Part shown: positions 60,081 through 64,000 of the stretch, piece after piece | How the letters are laid out: each line of letters opens with the position of its first letter | Numbering within the stretch: the stretch's first letter is position 1 | Origin: Humibacillus xanthopallidus | Lineage (GTDB): Bacteria; Actinomycetota; Actinomycetes; Actinomycetales; Dermatophilaceae | DNA: 64,000 nucleotides | Direction: 5' to 3' | Assembly: GCF_006716675.1 (NCBI RefSeq) | Contig: NZ_VFPM01000001.1 | Span: 992,001-1,056,000 of the forward strand | Made by a program: the position numbers and the translations under genes | The notes under the pieces: generated by a model | Databases searched by the model: none | Told to the model about the DNA's origin: nothing | What the model saw: only the letters and a program-made list of their open reading frames with translations

Positions 60081-63000
60081 TCACGTCGTGGGCATGAACC
60101 TGGAGTCGATGTGGATCTCGTCCGCTGTGGCGTCCAGCGTGTTCGTGCTCGCCATGACTCCCACCCGGATCGTCGTGATGTCCACCGTCGTGGGCACCGG
60201 GGTGCTCGACGTCCGCGCGAAGGGGGTGCCGAACGGCTGGCCGGCCTTCGTCACGAAGCCCTCGAGCAGGATGCTGCCGTCCGACACCCGTCGCTGGTGA
60301 AGAGCCAGTCGATAGGTCACCCCCGCCAGCAGCTTGACGCCGGTACCGATAGTCGTGTTGTAGTTGCGCAGCAGCAACGTGCCGTCCGCCTTGAGCCACA
60401 ACGACCCTGTGGTGGGGGCTGTCCCGCCAGTTCCATTGAGCGACTGGACAATACGGGTGTCACCGGTCGCGAGAGCATTGACCCGGAAGGTGAGCGTCAC
60501 ATAGGTCTCCGGAGCCTGGGTCGGCAGCCGTTGCTCGAGGTAAGGGGCCGTCGTCCCGGGTCGGAACCGCGCCGAGGCCGAGTCCACGAGGGGAGCGGCG
60601 GTCTCGAGGGTGACCTGGCCGGCAACGGTGGTGGCGCCCAGGGGCCCCGTCAAAGACCCTCCCTCGAACGTGAGGTCTGCTTGACGCGCCCCGAGCACCA
60701 CTGAGCTCCAGGCAGAGGCCGATGCCCCGACCGCTCTGACGCGGTACCACGCCACCCCTTCACTCGAGGCGTCGGAGTAGCTCGTCGTCCCGGCCGGAAG
60801 TGCCCATGTGATGGGTGCCGAGAAGTTGTTGGTCGACGCGCGCTGAAGCTCGAACCCGGTCTCGTCATTCGACTCGTCCTTCCAGGTCAGGTCAGTTTGC
60901 GACGGGCTGACGGGTGTTGCGACGAGCCCCGACGGCGCGGCGGGCGGCGGTGCGGGCGTCGTGATGCTCTGCGCAGGCGCCGGGGCGCTCGGCCCGTTCG
61001 AATTCGTGGCAAGGACCTGGTAGGTGTAGGTCGTGGAGGCCGCGACCGTCGAGTCGAGGTAGGTGGTGGTGGCAGGTGGCAAGGTGGCAAGCGTCATCCA
61101 CGTAGTGCCGCCGTCGGTCGACCGTTGGACGCCATATGAGGCCTCGTCCGTCGCCGTGTCGGTCCACTTCAGCTGCACAGCCGTTCCGGACATCCCCACG
61201 GTAAGACCTGTTGGACTCGACGGCGGCAACGTCATGCTCGCCGGTGCCGGTCCTCCGACGATGTGAACGGAGTCGATGTTTGCGTCGAGCACCGGAGGCG
61301 TCGTCGAGGAGTTGCTCGTGGAGCCCAGGCGGACCTTGTCGGCCTTGCCGGTGAAGGTCGCAGTGGTGGTCTGCGCAAAGGGCGCCCCCAGGTCGGTGCC
61401 CTCGGGTGCCACCCACGCGGCGAGGACGCCATTTGTTCCGGTTCCACGGTTCTGCATGAGGCGAACGTGATAGGTCCGGCCCACCTCGAGGAGCTGGCTG
61501 GCGTTGCCGATCGGCGGGGAGCCGTTTCGCAGTCTCAGGGCCACGCCGCCGGTCACGGGGTTGAGCATGAGGTTGCCGACGTCCGTGATCTGCGAGCTGA
61601 CGACAGCGACCCTGACCGCATATGCCGGCGCGACATTGAGACGCAGCGACAAGTCCACCGTGACGGCGTCGACAGCCGTCATCGGCTGGTCGATGTAACT
61701 GCCGGCATTGCTGATCCTGGCGGACTGGGCTCCAGTCACCGGCGTCACCGTGTCGAGCGAGACCGATCCGAAGGACCTCATCGCGCCATCCGCACCGACC
61801 ACCCCTGCACCTTCGAACCCCATGCTGATGTCAGCCGTGCAGTCAGGCCTGAAGGGCGGCAGCGTGGGCGGCGGGGCGATCCCCGCCAGTGCATCCATCA
61901 CGACCACGGTCGCCCGATCGAGGGCAGGGTCGTACAGCGACGACTGCCGAGTAGGGTCGCGCGGATCCGCCTTGTCCACGAGGCCCCACGGCCAGGACAT
62001 GGTGCCGGCCGCGAAGACGAGCGCCCCGCTGGGCGCCGTGTACGCGGCCGCGTTGCTCGTCCCGGTGATCTTGTCGGAGCCGGTGAATGGCGACGCCCCC
62101 ACCAGCGCGAAGCCGGTGTTGGCCGGCGGGCCGTAGTGGCAGGAGTATGCGTCAGCCTCGTAGCCGACCAGCCCTGGGAACCGTGACCCCACCACCACGG
62201 CCGCGGTATCCCAGGGCCAGCCCGAACCGACCTGTGGGACGAAGTCGGCATTCAGCGTCGAGCGGTCCGTCGAGCCCAAGAAGGAAACCCCCATCAACGA
62301 CTGCGCGGGCCGGTTGACGGGTGGGTCCTGGAAACGGACCGTCCGAAGCGTTGGGTCAGCGATCGGGTCCAGGGTGCTGTAGCTGTTGTTGGGCGTGTTC
62401 TTGTAGACCACGAGCGTGCGGGCAGGGACGCCGCTGCTCGACGTCTCGAGGCGAGACTGCCAGTAGACGTCGTTGCCTCCGAAGAAGCCGATGTTCACCC
62501 CCTGGTCCCGCGCCTGCTCGAAGCCGTCGAACATCTGCTTGGTCCAGTACTCGTCGTGCCCGACCGACAACAGTCCACGGTGACCGAGAAGCTGCTGGGG
62601 ATTCGTGCTGACGTCGACGTCGGTCGTGTACGTGAGGTCGTAACCCTTCATCTCGGCCCAGCGGATGAAGTAGCCCTCCCAGCTCCAGTCCGGGTCCAGG
62701 AGGCTCCCGCCGCCTGTGCAGGCATAGGGCCGGTCGAAGGAGACCTTCACGGCGCGGGGGGTGCCGGTGAGGGTCTTGACGGGAGAGCTCTGTGAGTCGT
62801 AGAGATTCTTGCCAGTGGCGGGCGTGCCCTTGCAGCCGACCTGTCCGTCATTGGGGTAGTTGTTGTACGCCTGATACGTCAGGACGCTCTGTTTGAAGAG
62901 GAGCGCCGAGTGCCGAGCGTCGTCCCTGACAACGAACTGCGCGTAGTTCTGGTAGCCAGCCGCGTTGGTGAGCAGGACGAGGTAGACGCCGCTCGTCCAC

Positions 63001-63461
63001 GTGCTCGGGACATCCACGTGGAGGCTGGTGGACCAGCCACACTCGATCAGACCGGTGTCCGGCTGAGGACTACATGCAGGCTGCTGGATGCCGGGCACGT
63101 CCGCCATCGTCTCGATGAGTCGAGCACCCTTGCCGCCGTAGTAGCCGAGGCGAAAGACCTGCGCTGAGAAGGTCTGCGGGGGGTTGACAGAGACCTTGAG
63201 GTCGACCGCTTCGCCGAGGTTGACGCTCGTCGCAGACGCATAGCCCTTGATCTGTTGGCCGACATCGTCGGCCACGGGCTGCCCGTTTGCGCCGAGGACC
63301 CAGCCGTCGGACCCCGGCAGCGCGTTCTCCGTCACAACGGGGTTGTCCGGCGTCGACAGCGGCAGGCTCTCAGCGACAGTCGTGGCAGAAAGGCCGAGGA
63401 CGGACAGGACTGCCGCGATGGCCACGAGGGCGAGCCACGATGGGGACAGGCGAGTGGGCAT
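60081..63461 (-). CDS. Large secreted protein: dimethylformamidase-like domain plus FN3 repeats
   Basis: A 1126-residue exported protein. The signal peptide (about 1-31) is followed by a domain resembling the large subunit of N,N-dimethylformamidase (about 60-510), with SVGHDEYWTKQMFDGFEQARDQG (302-306 is HDEYW) and IGFFGGNDVYWQSRLE. A beta-sandwich of LamG type (about 520-705), two FN3 domains (about 715-890) and a second sandwich (about 900-1126) follow. Related domains occur in actinobacterial surface proteins, where amide hydrolysis has not been shown. ATG 63461 is preferred to the longer frame since the signal peptide starts there. It is divergent from the paralog at 63789 and convergent with the gene at 58963. 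Probably linked to the polysaccharide (inference). Confidence 0.82.
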   Translation of the reverse strand: MPTRLSPSWLALVAIAAVLSVLGLSATTVAESLPLSTPDNPVVTENALPGSDGWVLGANGQPVADDVGQQIKGYASATSVNLGEAVDLKVSVNPPQTFSAQVFRLGYYGGKGARLIETMADVPGIQQPACSPQPDTGLIECGWSTSLHVDVPSTWTSGVYLVLLTNAAGYQNYAQFVVRDDARHSALLFKQSVLTYQAYNNYPNDGQVGCKGTPATGKNLYDSQSSPVKTLTGTPRAVKVSFDRPYACTGGGSLLDPDWSWEGYFIRWAEMKGYDLTYTTDVDVSTNPQQLLGHRGLLSVGHDEYWTKQMFDGFEQARDQGVNIGFFGGNDVYWQSRLETSSSGVPARTLVVYKNTPNNSYSTLDPIADPTLRTVRFQDPPVNRPAQSLMGVSFLGSTDRSTLNADFVPQVGSGWPWDTAAVVVGSRFPGLVGYEADAYSCHYGPPANTGFALVGASPFTGSDKITGTSNAAAYTAPSGALVFAAGTMSWPWGLVDKADPRDPTRQSSLYDPALDRATVVVMDALAGIAPPPTLPPFRPDCTADISMGFEGAGVVGADGAMRSFGSVSLDTVTPVTGAQSARISNAGSYIDQPMTAVDAVTVDLSLRLNVAPAYAVRVAVVSSQITDVGNLMLNPVTGGVALRLRNGSPPIGNASQLLEVGRTYHVRLMQNRGTGTNGVLAAWVAPEGTDLGAPFAQTTTATFTGKADKVRLGSTSNSSTTPPVLDANIDSVHIVGGPAPASMTLPPSSPTGLTVGMSGTAVQLKWTDTATDEASYGVQRSTDGGTTWMTLATLPPATTTYLDSTVAASTTYTYQVLATNSNGPSAPAPAQSITTPAPPPAAPSGLVATPVSPSQTDLTWKDESNDETGFELQRASTNNFSAPITWALPAGTTSYSDASSEGVAWYRVRAVGASASAWSSVVLGARQADLTFEGGSLTGPLGATTVAGQVTLETAAPLVDSASARFRPGTTAPYLEQRLPTQAPETYVTLTFRVNALATGDTRIVQSLNGTGGTAPTTGSLWLKADGTLLLRNYNTTIGTGVKLLAGVTYRLALHQRRVSDGSILLEGFVTKAGQPFGTPFARTSSTPVPTTVDITTIRVGVMASTNTLDATADEIHIDSRFMPTT

Positions 63462-63788
63462 GCCGAACTCCGCGCATTCGAGACGGGAAAGTCGCGACGC
63501 ACTTGTTTGGTCCCCGATGCCACTTTGACGCAGCAACCTCGAAAAGCGCCGCGCCCCCTGCTCTGCAGGCTATCAGGAGCAGTGGTCCGGGCACTCAGTT
63601 CGAGAAGATCTGCCCACCTATTGAGTTTCAAGTTGCGCCACCACGCGGCAGGTTCAAGACTTCGCCATGACACAGCCGGGCACACCCGCCGGCATCGAGG
63701 CGGTCCATGTCGCCCAGAGCCCACGAAGCCGCGCGGCACAGGCAGTCGGATGCGATGCGGAGCCCACTCCTCTCTGCAAGGACACGTC
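63462..63788. other. 327-bp divergent gap between two secreted-protein genes
   Basis: It is less GC-rich than most of the window and must hold promoters in both directions, but no hexamer pair stands out; TTTGACG (63521-63527) is the best -35-like element. No EPS dyad, octamer or repeat copy is present. The short frames across it look non-coding. Confidence 0.4.
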
Positions 63789-64000
63789 GTGAATCCCACG
63801 AATGCGCTTCGGAGGCCAGCAGCCGCGGGGGTGGCGGCGTTGTGCACCGTCCTCATCGGGGCAGCGACCTACTCGACAGCAGCCTCGGCCACACCGACCG
63901 CCACGACGGGCTCCGGCCTGACGGGGTGTTCCGGGGCCCGGCCGTACGCCGACACCAGCCCCTGGAACACCCCCATCCCACCCAACCCCACCATCGACCC
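63789..64000 (+). CDS. Secreted protein, paralog of 58963-60051, cut by the window end
   Basis: The first 70 codons of a protein starting at GTG 63789. A signal peptide (RRPAAAGVAALCTVLIGAA, ending ASA near residue 36) is of the ordinary, non-lipoprotein kind. The mature part begins like the 58963 protein (GCSGARPYADTSPWNTPIPP). Over 59120-59201 and 63919-64000, 81 of 82 bases agree, and the one difference is silent. The signal regions are unrelated, so the mature part was copied onto a different export signal or recently homogenised. Confidence 0.8.
   Translation, partial: MNPTNALRRPAAAGVAALCTVLIGAATYSTAASATPTATTGSGLTGCSGARPYADTSPWNTPIPPNPTID

Noticed and set aside
63640..63660. tRNA-like GGTTCAAGACTT
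   Set aside because: No cloverleaf can be drawn around it and the T-loop is wrong.

Overview
The window is high-GC, densely coded DNA from an actinobacterium. The gene set (PknG/GlnX/GlnH signalling, a Flp/tad pilus locus with Ssd/TadZ, SoxR, a LuxR/TrmB-type regulator) and start sites with a TANNNT hexamer 6-7 nt upstream fit Actinomycetales. I would guess Intrasporangiaceae or a close relative, but this rests on gene content and style, not on a search. No rRNA, tRNA, CRISPR array, phage or insertion sequence was recognised.

Layout. (1) 1-15 kb: the end of a DODA-type dioxygenase gene, then a co-directional block of nine genes: TelA, a hypothetical protein, a CbxX-type AAA+ ATPase, GlnX, GlnH, a coiled-coil protein, PknG, a PP2C phosphatase, a VWA protein and an FHA protein. 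From the AAA+ gene on, each start overlaps the preceding stop. This looks like a self-contained amino-acid-sensing kinase/phosphatase/FHA operon whose kinase, phosphatase and FHA members share related zinc ribbons. (2) 14.6-15.2 kb: two arrays of short repeats. (3) 15-24 kb: a P-loop kinase, SoxR and an SDR; on the minus strand a heterodimeric ABC exporter with its TetR regulator and apparent operators, a methyltransferase and a STAS protein. (4) 24-32.7 kb: an MrfA-like helicase, a small OB-like protein, the sulfate importer cysP-T-W-A, a small kinase and a cysteine-less Rrf2 regulator. (5) 32.7-39 kb: a minus-strand tad pilus operon and a degenerate Fic protein. (6) 39-49.4 kb: a cyclase-fold-like protein, trpS behind a Trp-codon leader attenuator, acs with a strong terminator, a small membrane protein, a TrmB/LuxR regulator and a large secreted subtilase. 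(7) 49.4-64 kb: an exopolysaccharide island (GT2, priming sugar transferase, epimerase, GT4, Wzz-like, Wzy-like, Wzx-like, two paralogous secreted proteins and a large secreted protein with a dimethylformamidase-like domain and FN3 repeats), entered through a frameshifted response-regulator remnant.

Four signals are not explained by gene content. The octamer GTATGCCG/CGGCATAC occurs 39 times (about two expected), on both strands equally, but only twice in the EPS island. A ~22-nt repeat occurs as three-copy arrays just behind three stop codons. A 16-bp dyad, TACGTCNNTTGACGTA, lies 80-84 bp upstream of two EPS genes. A 94-bp tandem repeat carries a 10-bp hairpin in each unit.
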